From: Pirellula staleyi DSM 6068
GTDB taxonomy: Bacteria; Planctomycetota; Planctomycetia; Pirellulales; Pirellulaceae
NCBI RefSeq assembly: GCF_000025185.1
Contig: NC_013720.1
Location: 2,542,001-2,606,000, forward strand
DNA: 64,000 nucleotides
Direction of reading: 5' to 3'
Part shown: positions 38,062 to 47,307 of the stretch, one piece after another
Layout of the letters: each line of letters starts with the position of its first letter
Position numbering within the stretch: the stretch's first letter is position 1
The notes under the pieces: model-generated
The model's input: only the letters and a program-made list of their open reading frames with translations
What the model was told of the DNA's origin: nothing
The model's database searches: none
Made by a program: the position numbers and the translations under genes

Positions 38062-39507
38062 ATGACTAAACGCCACGTCAGTACGACGCCACCGCAAGCT
38101 TCGGCCAGCACCGAGCTGACGAGCCGTTCGTCGGCTGTTCGCGTGGGAGTGTTGCCCGCTTGGCTGCACCAATCGGTTGCAGTGGCCTTGGCGGTTTGGC
38201 TTGTGGTTGTAATCGCCTGGCCCCAAGTCGATGCGAAGTTTCGCGCCACCGCGGTGGTGCTGCCGAGCCTCGCCGCCAGCGATGCGGTCCTTGCAACTCA
38301 CTGGAATGGGGCAGCAATTGAGAAGTGGATCGAGCACACGAGCATGCAGGGCGATGGCCACTCGGCATCCCTCTCGCCGCGCGTTCGTGCTCGGTCGATC
38401 AGCGAGTCGACAGCTGCTCCCATCGAACTCGAATTGATTGGCAACAGCCGTGCCGAAGTTGGGGGAGCACTCCAGCAAATAGCCGTTCGGCTCGCCGCCG
38501 ACTACATCCAGGAACATGGCAGTGCCGAGCATGCCAAGCTGGTTCAAAGTCAGATGGCTGCCGTTCGCGCCCTGCGGCTCGAAGAAGATCGCCTCCGCCG
38601 CGAACTCCTAACGGTGGAAGAATTGGCCCAGGCTGATCGCGAACGTCTCGAAGCAGAATCGCCAGCACCTTCCAGCACCGCAGTTCCGGAGGTCGCCAGT
38701 AAAATAGCCGACGCCACCGAGCAGCGCCTGGCAGAGATGCGACTCGAACTGGCTCGCCTCGAGGCAAACTACACCGATCAACATCCAGCGGTGATCGCGC
38801 TCAAAGAGCAGATCCGCCAGATCGAGCGCCAGGCTTCGCCCCCGAGTGATTCATCAAGCAATCTCGATTTCTCGTCAAACCCTGCCAACAATTCAACGCT
38901 ACCAACGCAGCTGATTTCAACCAATGTCAACGGCTATCCTTCGACCGGCATTGGCCCAGTAACTGCGAGCGAAGAAGCTCGTAATCTCGAGTCGGAAATC
39001 GCCGCCACTTCTGATCGTCGTAAGCAGGCCGAATGGCGGCTCGAAGAACTGGTGCGGTCGCAAGAGGCCGCCGCCACGCAGCTGGCTGGTCGGATCGGCT
39101 CGCCTGTCGAAGTGACCCGCGCCACTGCTCCTATCGATTCCCTTGCGCTTGTGATTGCCTCGCTGGTGGCTCTGCTCGCAGCTTACTTTGTTCGTCAGCT
39201 CTCGCTCTATGCGGCGCGCCCCACGATCCTTTCGACCGATCACGATGTCGCCACGTTGCTCGCCCTCCCGATGATTGGGCATGCCACCGCCAGCCGCAGT
39301 GACGCGACGATGAGCAGCCAGGCATCGCAAATCACACGAGCCCGCGCTCTGTTGCCGTGGGTGGTGGGGACGAGTGAAACGATCATCGCGGCTGTGCTTT
39401 TGGCGTCGATCACTGCTTGTGTGCTCGACCCAGTTCTTTTGCAAGAGTTCACCGCTAATCCGCTGGCTGGCATGCTCGAACTTTCGGCCCGGATGCTCGG
39501 CAGTTAG
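38062..39507 (+). CDS. Wzz-like polysaccharide chain-length/EPS protein
   Basis: A 481-residue inner-membrane protein. An N-terminal membrane helix (VAVALAVWLVVVIAWPQ) is followed by a large periplasmic region with coiled-coil character (about residues 165-340: RALRLEEDRLRRELL, EQRLAEMRLELARLEANY). A QHPAVIALK-type motif (TDQHPAVIALKEQI), typical of EpsF-like chain-length proteins, and a C-terminal helix (LALVIASLVALLAAYFV) follow, plus one extra hydrophobic segment near the end. It is first in a trio with an ExeA-like ATPase and a BY-kinase-like protein, as in exosortase-associated EPS loci. Confidence 0.7.
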   Translation: MTKRHVSTTPPQASASTELTSRSSAVRVGVLPAWLHQSVAVALAVWLVVVIAWPQVDAKFRATAVVLPSLAASDAVLATHWNGAAIEKWIEHTSMQGDGHSASLSPRVRARSISESTAAPIELELIGNSRAEVGGALQQIAVRLAADYIQEHGSAEHAKLVQSQMAAVRALRLEEDRLRRELLTVEELAQADRERLEAESPAPSSTAVPEVASKIADATEQRLAEMRLELARLEANYTDQHPAVIALKEQIRQIERQASPPSDSSSNLDFSSNPANNSTLPTQLISTNVNGYPSTGIGPVTASEEARNLESEIAATSDRRKQAEWRLEELVRSQEAAATQLAGRIGSPVEVTRATAPIDSLALVIASLVALLAAYFVRQLSLYAARPTILSTDHDVATLLALPMIGHATASRSDATMSSQASQITRARALLPWVVGTSETIIAAVLLASITACVLDPVLLQEFTANPLAGMLELSARMLGS

Positions 39508-39822
39508 CCTTTATCGCTGAGGTAAAGGTTGCCGGTTAGTGCGGCAGCATCGCGCGGTACGACTTCGCTGCTACGGCATAGCGGAAAACTTCCTGCCCCT
39601 CTTTGACGGCGCGATGCGGTTGTCGCTTTAGATGCCGCCACTCTCGTGCCGATGAGTGAATCAGTCGTTCCAACCTTGCGCGCAAACTCTGCGCGAGCGT
39701 TGCTAGCGACTTACACCATGAGGCGGGCTTTTGCCTGGCATGCAGCTCACCGCAGCCACGATCGAAAGCACATGCGTGTGCGGCCCCTTTGCCAACCGCG
39801 CGATCAGATACAGGAAATGACA
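39508..39822. other. Intergenic region with weak promoter candidate
   Basis: About 315 bases between the Wzz-like and ExeA-like genes. TTGACG (39603-39608) and TTAGAT (39628-39633) with a 19-base spacer could be a promoter. The open frame from 39646 to the ATPase start is not expected to be translated. Confidence 0.3.
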
Positions 39823-41397
39823 ATGTACGAAGGTTACTTCGGGTTCACGAAGCGCCCCTTTCAGGCCGTTCCTTCAGCTGATTGCTATGTCCCCACGCCT
39901 TGCCTCGAGCAAGCTCGACAGACCCTCCATCGCTCGATCGAGCGTGCCGAAGGTCCTGCGATTGTGGTTGGTCCCACTGGTACGGGCAAAAGCGCCCTCT
40001 GCCATCGTTTGGCGGCCGATCTGCGCGGACAATACTCGGTCGTGCAGCTCGCTGGCACCCATCTTAGTACCCGCCGCGCCTTGCTCCAAAACATCCTGTT
40101 CGAACTGAAGCTTCCCTACCGCCACATGGACGAAGGTGAGCTTCGGCTAACGCTTGTCGACTTCCTCGAGCCGAGCGAATCGGGCAAGCCCGCGATGGTG
40201 CTGATCGTCGATGAAGCCCACACGCTTCCGCTCCGTCTACTCGACGAAGTGCGGCTGATTTCGGGGATCGTGCGAGCTGGCGAGCAGCGCGTCCATCTAG
40301 TGATGGCTGGGAGCACGCTGCTCGAAGAACGCCTCGCCTCACCAAAGCTCGACTCGTTCAATCAACGCCTCGCCGCACGCTGTTTCACGCAGTCGCTTAA
40401 CCGCGAAGAAACACGCGAGTATGTCGCCTCGCAGCTTGGCCGTGTCGGCGCAAACATCGATCATTTACTCGCTCCTGAAGCGATTCGTGCGATCTACTCG
40501 GCCACCGATGGAATCGTGCGACTCATCAATCAAGTCTGCGATCACGCCCTGATGCTCGCCGCTGTCGGTGGACATCGTTATCTCTATGCCAATGCCATCG
40601 AAGAGGCCTGGGCCGATCTGCAGCAACTTCCAGCTCCTTGGCACGAAGTGTCGAAGGCGAGCTTGGTCCTTCCCGCAGCGAGCGAAGTTGGCGCAAGCAG
40701 CATGATTGAGTTTGGCACACTTCCCGACGAAGATGCCCCAGCGGCTGGCGCGTCGAGCATCGAAGTAGCCAAGACCCTCGACATCAAACTTGCTTCGATC
40801 GACGAGCAGCTGGCGCTCGCCACCAACGAAGAGATCGATGTCGTCGAGCCCGAAGAGCCTGCAGCTCGCGAGTTTTCGCCCGCCGCAGCGGTGGAGTCGG
40901 CCCCGAAGACAGAGGTCGAGCTTTTCTTCAGTGTAACAGACCCGTTTGGGTCGGGTTTTGACGACGAAGAAGTGGTGGTCGATCGCTACGCCACGCTACA
41001 ATCTCAAGCGGCTCAAAGTGTATCGAGCTACGAAGGTCGCGAAATCGGACAAGCCTTAGCTCGCGCCTTGCGACAGGTCGAAGCGATGGAAGCAGCCGAT
41101 CGCATCGAAGCCGAAGCTGAGCTTGAGGAATCGTCGAGCGATGAAGAGTTGCAGTCGATCAGCTTTGCACAAGATCGGGCCGACCTCGACTTCGACCCTT
41201 CGAGCGATCCTGTGATGCCCGATATGCCAGAGCCGAAGCGCGAGCATCAAACGCTCCCGCTCGATCGCTTTGCAGCCGACGATCGGGACATGATCGTGAT
41301 CGACGAACAATCTCCTGCCGCAACACTCGGAGCGCTCACCCCTCGAGCTCGTCGCCAGGAATATCGTCGGCTTTTTAGCTCGCTCCGGAGCCGGTAG
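39823..41397 (+). CDS. ExeA/GspA-like AAA ATPase of EPS locus
   Basis: A 524-residue protein whose first ~270 residues are an ExeA-type AAA ATPase. The start MYEGYFGFTKRPFQ matches the classic entry, Walker A is GPTGTGKS (50-57), Walker B is VLIVDEAHT (about 127-135), and ATDGIVRLINQVCDHAL is the sensor region. The remaining ~250 residues are acidic, low complexity and unlike known domains; they end in a basic LTPRARRQEYRRLFSSLRSR-like tail. The ATG at 39823 is chosen for its AGGA site 7 bases upstream. Related ATPases sit in PEP-CTERM/EPS loci. Confidence 0.8.
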   Translation: MYEGYFGFTKRPFQAVPSADCYVPTPCLEQARQTLHRSIERAEGPAIVVGPTGTGKSALCHRLAADLRGQYSVVQLAGTHLSTRRALLQNILFELKLPYRHMDEGELRLTLVDFLEPSESGKPAMVLIVDEAHTLPLRLLDEVRLISGIVRAGEQRVHLVMAGSTLLEERLASPKLDSFNQRLAARCFTQSLNREETREYVASQLGRVGANIDHLLAPEAIRAIYSATDGIVRLINQVCDHALMLAAVGGHRYLYANAIEEAWADLQQLPAPWHEVSKASLVLPAASEVGASSMIEFGTLPDEDAPAAGASSIEVAKTLDIKLASIDEQLALATNEEIDVVEPEEPAAREFSPAAAVESAPKTEVELFFSVTDPFGSGFDDEEVVVDRYATLQSQAAQSVSSYEGREIGQALARALRQVEAMEAADRIEAEAELEESSSDEELQSISFAQDRADLDFDPSSDPVMPDMPEPKREHQTLPLDRFAADDRDMIVIDEQSPAATLGALTPRARRQEYRRLFSSLRSR

Positions 41398-41495
41398 TGT
41401 GCGGGGCGCAGATCCCCAGCGCTACTCTGCTACGGCGAATGTATCCTTGCGTTGAATGATGAGCAGGCGGCAATTTCGCGAGAAGGATCGAGCCG

Positions 41496-42752
41496 ATGAG
41501 CCGAATGTTGCAAGCACTCAAGCGACTCGAAGAGAAGCAGCAATCGCAGCCCGAAACTTCGGCTGCAGAGAAGCCAGCGACTTCACCGCAGCTGTCGCGG
41601 GTCGAGAGCGTCAGCGATGTCGCCGAGCAGAGCACTAGCGAGATCGCTCCCCCCAGTGCCACTTTCTTCCAAGCGATGCAAATGTCGCCAGTCGCTCGGG
41701 AGGCGAAGCTCGAGCCACTTTCCACCACTTACTCCGTCGAGCCTTCGTTCACTTCGATCGACTCGCTGCTACTCGAAGCCCAAGACGACTATCACTCCGC
41801 AGCAAGTGTTGTTCCGCCGATTTCAGTTGCTGAAACGCTTGAGCAACACGAAACACCTTCTGCTCCCGTGGAACCTGAAGTTGCACCGAGCGTGAGTGTG
41901 CCTCCACCGGCCGCTGTAGCTGTGACCGATGAAGTTGTCGCGACGCCCGAGCCGGTGCTCCCTTTGCCCGCTCCTCAGCCGCTGCTGAGCACCCCTCCAG
42001 TTGCCGCCGCTGTCTCCCCGTTAGCGCGACTGCTCGAACCTGCGAGCGTTGCCCAGCATACGCCGATCGATCCGTCGATCAGCACGATTTGGCAGCCGAG
42101 CCCGAGCACTTTTTCGTCTCGTCCAGCGGCTGAAGCAACGCCGTTTGAGCTGGCCTGCCAGTCGATTCTGAATGATCGCGATCTCTCTCAGCCGATTCGC
42201 ACCATGACCCGCCGACTGCTCGACGATCTGCAGGTCGGACCCCGGCAAGTGGCGCTGCTGGTGGGAGTGGGAGCTGCAAGCGACACCACGCAATCGGCGC
42301 TGCTGCTGGCGATGTCGCTGGCCGCTCAGCTCGGGGATGTGCTGATCGTCGATGCCGATCCGGTACGCCAAAAGCTGACCGTTGAACTCAAAGCCGAAGG
42401 AGGAGCTGGCGTCAGCGACGTACTGCTCCGAAAAGAAGCCGAGCACCGCGCCTCGCGCAAGTTGCAAACGCCCGGTCTCACTGCGATGGGTACAGGATCG
42501 GCCCTGGCGACCCCTGCGGATGCGCCCGATGACTGGGCGGAACTCTCGGCGCACTGGCGCAGCACCTATCGGCTCGTCCTTCTGTGCGGCGGTCGCGCGA
42601 GTGACGATGCTGCCATCGCCTGGTCGCGCGCTGCCGATGCAACCTACGTTGCCATCAAGCTCGGAGCTGTCGAGGCCGCCGCTGCTCAGGCCGACATTGC
42701 CCGGCTGCAATCGGCTGGTGCACGGGTGCTCGGCTGCATTGCCATCGAGTAG
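41496..42752 (+). CDS. BY-kinase/CpsD-like protein with degenerate Walker A
   Basis: A 418-residue protein. The first ~210 residues are Pro/Ala/Ser-rich and disordered. The C-terminal domain has the fold pattern of capsular tyrosine autokinases: Walker A' LIVDADP (about 282-288) and the final GARVLGCIAIE stretch matching GVVLN. The Walker A loop, however, reads VGVGAASDTTQS (about 254-265), with no GK(S/T), and the tyrosine cluster usual at the C-terminus is missing. It is therefore probably not a kinase; a structural or regulatory role with the upstream Wzz-like protein is likely. Confidence 0.7.
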   Translation: MSRMLQALKRLEEKQQSQPETSAAEKPATSPQLSRVESVSDVAEQSTSEIAPPSATFFQAMQMSPVAREAKLEPLSTTYSVEPSFTSIDSLLLEAQDDYHSAASVVPPISVAETLEQHETPSAPVEPEVAPSVSVPPPAAVAVTDEVVATPEPVLPLPAPQPLLSTPPVAAAVSPLARLLEPASVAQHTPIDPSISTIWQPSPSTFSSRPAAEATPFELACQSILNDRDLSQPIRTMTRRLLDDLQVGPRQVALLVGVGAASDTTQSALLLAMSLAAQLGDVLIVDADPVRQKLTVELKAEGGAGVSDVLLRKEAEHRASRKLQTPGLTAMGTGSALATPADAPDDWAELSAHWRSTYRLVLLCGGRASDDAAIAWSRAADATYVAIKLGAVEAAAAQADIARLQSAGARVLGCIAIE

Positions 42753-42839
42753 CCAGATTCGACTGCGTTGCCAAGCAAGGACTTGATTCCGTTGGTACGA
42801 TTAGCGAGTTCTAGATCACCCTTCCTAGGATCATCTCGC

Positions 42840-43772
42840 ATGGCTGTTTGCCTCGTCACCGGTGGCGCTGGCTTCGTTGGATCGCACCTCACGCAGGCCC
42901 TCGTCAAGCGCGGGCATCAAGTGCGCGTGCTCGATAACCTCAGCACCGGCGCTGCCAAAAATCTGACGGGACTCATCGACCAGATCGAGATCCATCAAGC
43001 CGATTTGCTCGATGCGAATGCCGTTTCAGCCGCGCTCCAAGGTGTCGAGTGGGTCTTTCATCAAGCGGCACTTGCCTCGGTTCCCCGCAGTGTGGCCGAG
43101 CCCCTCGAAACACATGCCGCATGTGTAACTGCGACGGTCCAGCTCTTGCATTTGGCCGTGAAAGCAGGGGTGAAACGCGTCGTTTACGCCGCGTCGAGCA
43201 GTGCCTATGGCAATCAAGCCACGCCGGTCAAACGGGAGACCGATCTCCCCGCGCCACTTTCCCCCTACGCAGCTGCGAAGCTGGCCGCTGAATATTACTG
43301 CGTGAGTTTTTATCACAGCTACGGACTCGAAACCGTGGCGCTGCGCTACTTCAACGTCTTCGGACCTCGCCAAGATCCTTCGGGACCCTACGCTGCGGTT
43401 ATCCCGATCTTCATCAAGCGACTGCTCGAAGCGAAGTCCCCGATTATCTATGGCGATGGACTGCAAACGCGCGATTTCACGTTTGTGGAGAATGTCGTCG
43501 AAGCCAATTTGCTGGCGGCCACATCGACCGGCGCTGTGGGGCGCGTGATGAATATTGGCAATGGCCAATCGACGTCGCTCGTCGAATTGCTGGCTTCGAT
43601 CAATCGAGCACTCGGGACCAACATCGCCGCTGAATTTCAGCCCGAGCGCACGGGAGATGTGCGCGACAGTTTGGCCGATATCAGCCTCGCGCGCGAGTTG
43701 CTCGGCTATGTCCCGCGCGTCGATCTCGAGCAGGGGCTCGCGCGCACGATTGCCTATTACAAAAACGCCTAA
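42840..43772 (+). CDS. NAD-dependent UDP-sugar 4-epimerase
   Basis: A 310-residue extended SDR of the GalE/WbpP group. The cofactor loop is TGGAGFVG (7-14), D.LSTG binds the ribose, and the catalytic YxxxK is Y143-AAA-K147 in SPYAAAKLAAEYY. RYFNVFGPRQDPSG and QTRDFTFVENVVEAN are typical of UDP-GlcNAc/UDP-glucose epimerases. It should supply UDP-galactose-type or UDP-GalNAc-type precursors to the polysaccharide region. The ATG at 42840 was chosen over a longer frame because it gives the standard N-terminus. Confidence 0.9.
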   Translation: MAVCLVTGGAGFVGSHLTQALVKRGHQVRVLDNLSTGAAKNLTGLIDQIEIHQADLLDANAVSAALQGVEWVFHQAALASVPRSVAEPLETHAACVTATVQLLHLAVKAGVKRVVYAASSSAYGNQATPVKRETDLPAPLSPYAAAKLAAEYYCVSFYHSYGLETVALRYFNVFGPRQDPSGPYAAVIPIFIKRLLEAKSPIIYGDGLQTRDFTFVENVVEANLLAATSTGAVGRVMNIGNGQSTSLVELLASINRALGTNIAAEFQPERTGDVRDSLADISLARELLGYVPRVDLEQGLARTIAYYKNA

Positions 43773-43781
43773 GTCGCGGTA

Positions 43782-45167
43782 CTACTTCTGCGAGAACTGA
43801 CGCTTCAGTCCCCCCACGAGTTTGACAAAGTCGTACCAGTAACGACGATCGATCATCGCGTAGGCCATGCCTGCCGCCGTGAAAATCGATCCCATCACCA
43901 CGAACATCGTGGGATACATCGGCAGCTCATAGCGCTTCGCGAGATAGAGGAGTGTGCCGGCGAGTGGTGCACCGATGAGCGTACCGGCATCGAAGAACAT
44001 GAGGGCGAGTGTGGTGCCAATCCCACGATGTTTCGCAGGAAACGCCGTGCTGATTCCCGCAATCACCGCCGGGAATAGCAGTGCATGAGCTCCTCCGAGA
44101 GCGAGGGCGGCGGGGATCATGTGAAAGGAAGTTCGAACCGGCGCGAGGCAGCAAAAAGCGGTCACCAGCAAAAGTGTGCCGAGGATCGTGCAAACGTAGT
44201 TGCCGAGTCGTTCGGGCCAGCGCCGCGAGATGACGCGCCCCGCGAGCGCACTCAGCCCATAAATCGTAAAGAAGATCCACACCGTGGGGATGTCGAGCGA
44301 TTGGGCAAACGGCCTCAGGAAGGTGAGTGGCAAATTGAGTCCTGCACCTGCCACGGCCGACATGGCGAGCAAAGCGCCCGGCTGAAACTCGCGAATCACG
44401 CTCAGCACAGGAAGTTCGACTGTGGCCACCGGAGCTGTGTCGCGCCAGGCCGCTAGGATCGCAAAGACTCCGGCCAGTGCAACACTTCCCGCCGCGACAA
44501 CAAACAGCAGATTGATTTCCAGTCGCGTGAGCCCGTCGCTGCCGCAGATGGCGTCGCCAATCATCGGCCCCACCAGCATTCCACCAAACCCGGCGGTTCC
44601 CAAAGTGCCAATCATTTCGGCCATTCGCTCGGGAGGAGCTTTGCGACTGACGAACGTCATCGCCGCGCTGAAGATTCCCGCCGTGCTCGAAGCGGCCAGG
44701 CACCGCAAGAGAAAAATCGGAACCGAGTAGGCACTCGTGACAAACAAATTGGCGAGCAAGCTCAGAACCAGAATCACAAGCGACAGAATCCAAATCGGAC
44801 GTGCTCCGAGCCGATCGATCCCACGCCCCTGAAGCAGCCGCGTACACATGCTGCCGACAGCACCCACGCCGACGATCCATCCGAGTTGCTGCTCGGTTCC
44901 ACCCAAATGCAGCACGAAATCGCTGTAGCGAACCAGCATCGCGAGCGAGGCCATCGTCAGGAAGTTCGAGACGTAGGCAAACCAAAACGATAGCCCGTAA
45001 GCGCTCGTCGGCTGTAAACCAGCCCCGATCTGAACATCGGTGCAGGTGGCCGCAGAAACTGTAGGCACCGATCGACTTGCTATTCCAGCGGCGAGCGGGG
45101 CGGCGGTTTCGGACTGAATAACCGCACTATTCGCTAAATCTGGCTCGTTTGTCGCAAGGTCCGACAA
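43782..45167 (-). CDS. Major facilitator superfamily transporter
   Basis: A 461-residue membrane protein with about 12 hydrophobic segments after a ~55-residue Ala/Thr-rich cytoplasmic N-terminus. The loop GRGIDRLGARPIWI between helices 2 and 3 matches the MFS signature GxxxDRxGxR. The substrate cannot be inferred; its position inside an envelope-sugar region does not settle it. It is convergent with the epimerase (9 bases between stops) and divergent from the glycosyltransferase. Confidence 0.87.
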   Translation of the reverse strand: MSDLATNEPDLANSAVIQSETAAPLAAGIASRSVPTVSAATCTDVQIGAGLQPTSAYGLSFWFAYVSNFLTMASLAMLVRYSDFVLHLGGTEQQLGWIVGVGAVGSMCTRLLQGRGIDRLGARPIWILSLVILVLSLLANLFVTSAYSVPIFLLRCLAASSTAGIFSAAMTFVSRKAPPERMAEMIGTLGTAGFGGMLVGPMIGDAICGSDGLTRLEINLLFVVAAGSVALAGVFAILAAWRDTAPVATVELPVLSVIREFQPGALLAMSAVAGAGLNLPLTFLRPFAQSLDIPTVWIFFTIYGLSALAGRVISRRWPERLGNYVCTILGTLLLVTAFCCLAPVRTSFHMIPAALALGGAHALLFPAVIAGISTAFPAKHRGIGTTLALMFFDAGTLIGAPLAGTLLYLAKRYELPMYPTMFVVMGSIFTAAGMAYAMIDRRYWYDFVKLVGGLKRQFSQK

Positions 45168-45292
45168 GACATTTCATTCCGAAAGGGTGCCGATAAGCTC
45201 GGCTGCTGTACCCTTTCAGTATACAGTAGCAAGGCAAGTGGCTGACCCCGAAAAATTGGGGGAGCCTCCCTCTTCCGGCCTCCTATCGCGGG

Positions 45293-46078
45293 ATGCCTTT
45301 TGATGATGTCGACATGACTACCACTACGCTGATGCCACAGGCAGATTCGACCGCACACTCCCAGACTCGCACCCTGGTGACGATTGCCACTTACAACGAG
45401 CGCGACAATTTGCCGCTGCTGCTCGATGCCATTCAGGCCGCGCTGCCCGACGCCGACATTCTGGTGATCGACGATAACAGCCCCGACGGAACGGGGCGCT
45501 ACTGCGACGAGAGGAGTGCTGCCGACAAACGCCTGCACTGCTTGCATCGGGCCGGGAAGCTGGGACTGGGAACCGCCACCATTGCGGGAATGAGGTATGC
45601 CATCGAGCAGAACTATGACGTGATGGTGAACCTCGACGCCGATTTTAGCCATCATCCACGCCATTTGCCCGCGCTCCTAACAGGCCTCAACACGGCGGAT
45701 GTCGCGATCGGAAGTCGCTATGTTCCTGGTGGAAAAGTAGAGAACTGGCCCTTTTATCGCCGCGCGATGAGCTGGTGCGTGAACACCTATGCCCGCGTTT
45801 TGCTGGGGCTGCGACCGCGCGATGTCAGCGGCGCTTATCGAGCCTACAAGGTCGAGGTGCTGCGGCCGATCGACTTCGATCGGATTGTCTCGCGCGGCTA
45901 TTCGTTCCAAGAGGAGTTGTTGTGGGTCCTCAAGCGAGCCCGCGCATCGATGGTGGAAGTTCCGATCACGTTTGCCGACCGCGAGCGAGGCGTGAGCAAG
46001 ATCAATAAGAGCGAGGCGCTGGCTGCCATCGCAATTCTGTTTCGGCTGGGGATCAAAAATTGGCTCGGAATTCGTTAA
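45293..46078 (+). CDS. Polyprenol-phosphate mannosyltransferase-like glycosyltransferase (GT2, DPM1 type)
   Basis: A 261-residue GT-A enzyme without membrane helices, like DPM1 of the soluble type. Motifs: VTIATYNERDNLPLLL, VIDDNSPDGTG, the metal-binding DADFSHHPRHLP, GSRYVPGG and GYSFQEELLW. It probably makes polyprenyl-phosphate-linked sugars used by membrane glycosyltransferases. Another in-frame ATG (45314) is an equally possible start, since neither has a clear ribosome site. Confidence 0.88.
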   Translation: MPFDDVDMTTTTLMPQADSTAHSQTRTLVTIATYNERDNLPLLLDAIQAALPDADILVIDDNSPDGTGRYCDERSAADKRLHCLHRAGKLGLGTATIAGMRYAIEQNYDVMVNLDADFSHHPRHLPALLTGLNTADVAIGSRYVPGGKVENWPFYRRAMSWCVNTYARVLLGLRPRDVSGAYRAYKVEVLRPIDFDRIVSRGYSFQEELLWVLKRARASMVEVPITFADRERGVSKINKSEALAAIAILFRLGIKNWLGIR

Positions 46079-46216
46079 TTCCAGGCCTCTCGAGCGTGCT
46101 CACCGCAATCCTCGCTTGTCTCGATTCGCTGCCACCGCGTATTCTATAGCGGAGCGAAGGTGGGCCTTGTTTTCCACTCGCTGCTGCGACTTCTCCCTTA
46201 GTAAAGAACATCTCCG

Positions 46217-47224
46217 ATGCATCTGGGCAACGGCGCGATCACTACCGAATGTGCACTGGTCACCCTTATCGCCGCAGGCACTGGGGTCGGGATGGCGACC
46301 TGGAATTTGCGTCGCAAAGGGCTCACGACTGAACAAAAAAAGCTGGCGATTGGCCTCTCGGGAATGATCTTCGCCGCTCAAGCGGTGAATGTCTCGGTGG
46401 GTGATATGTCGAGCGCTCATCTCGTGGGCGGGGCGATCCTGGCGATGCTCCTGGGTAGCTCCGCAGGGATTGTGGCGATGTCGATCATCCTCGCGATTCA
46501 GGCGCTTTTAGTCGGTGATGGAGGATTGGCGAGTCTCGGCGCGAACATCGTGAACATGGCACTAATCCCGGCACTACTGGTGGAACTCTCCGAGCGCTAT
46601 TTCGCAGCGAAGAGTCCATCGCATGTCGAGCAGATGATTCGTGGGGGACTCGTGGCCGCCGCTACGGTGGTGGTGGTAGCGGTGTTGATTCCTGCTGAAG
46701 TCGCTCTCGGTCGATCGACAGCCGAACTCGAAGGATTAACAGCATTCACTCAGCAGATGCTTACGAGCCATCTGATCGTGGCGGTGGCCGAAGGGACAAT
46801 CACGGCGATGGTGCTGGCGCTGGTTGCCATCCCTCAGCGATCGAGCGAGCGTGTGCCAAGCAGTTCCGCAGTGGCGACGAGCAGTTCCAGCTTGCTGCTG
46901 ACGCTGGCGGTTGCCGTTGCATTTGTTGTGGCATCGCCTTGGGGGAGTGGCCTCCCCGATGGCTACGAGCATGCAGCAGAAGCCAATGGCATGGCCCGCA
47001 TTCTGGAAGAGAGCCCCGAGCAACTGGCAGCCTCTGGCATGCTCGCAACGCTGGCTGCTAGTGTTCAAGCGAAAGTGCTTGGGGTCCTTCAGCCGCTGGC
47101 TCGGAGCGAGCAATTTTGGCTCGCCATGACGACAATCGCGGCGATGGTCTGGATGGGAGCAGCGACGCTGTTGGCTGCCTCGAAGCAGTCGCAGCCACAG
47201 GCTGAATCAGCCGCTCGCTCGTAA
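46217..47224 (+). CDS. CbiM-PDGLE fusion, cobalt/nickel ECF transporter substrate component
   Basis: A 335-residue membrane protein. It begins with MHLGNG, the metal-binding N-terminus (Met1-His2) required in CbiM/NikM. Conserved AAQAVNVSVGDMSSAHLVGG and SLGANIVNMALIP follow, with about seven helices. The C-terminal part has a PDGLE-type motif (SGLPDGYEHAAE), normally the separate CbiN/NikN subunit, so the two are fused. No CbiQ or CbiO genes are nearby, and no cobalamin riboswitch is seen in the 138 bases upstream. Cobalt versus nickel cannot be decided. Confidence 0.82.
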   Translation: MHLGNGAITTECALVTLIAAGTGVGMATWNLRRKGLTTEQKKLAIGLSGMIFAAQAVNVSVGDMSSAHLVGGAILAMLLGSSAGIVAMSIILAIQALLVGDGGLASLGANIVNMALIPALLVELSERYFAAKSPSHVEQMIRGGLVAAATVVVVAVLIPAEVALGRSTAELEGLTAFTQQMLTSHLIVAVAEGTITAMVLALVAIPQRSSERVPSSSAVATSSSSLLLTLAVAVAFVVASPWGSGLPDGYEHAAEANGMARILEESPEQLAASGMLATLAASVQAKVLGVLQPLARSEQFWLAMTTIAAMVWMGAATLLAASKQSQPQAESAARS

Positions 47225-47307
47225 AGAAGAATGATCCACCGCCAGCTCGAGCCAAGTTGTCGAGCCATCGCTAGGTGCGGCTGGATCATGGGACATTTTG
47301 TCGCGAC

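Noticed and set aside
46079-46216. Cobalamin riboswitch ahead of the CbiM-like gene
   Set aside because: The leader is too short and has no B12-box-like sequence.
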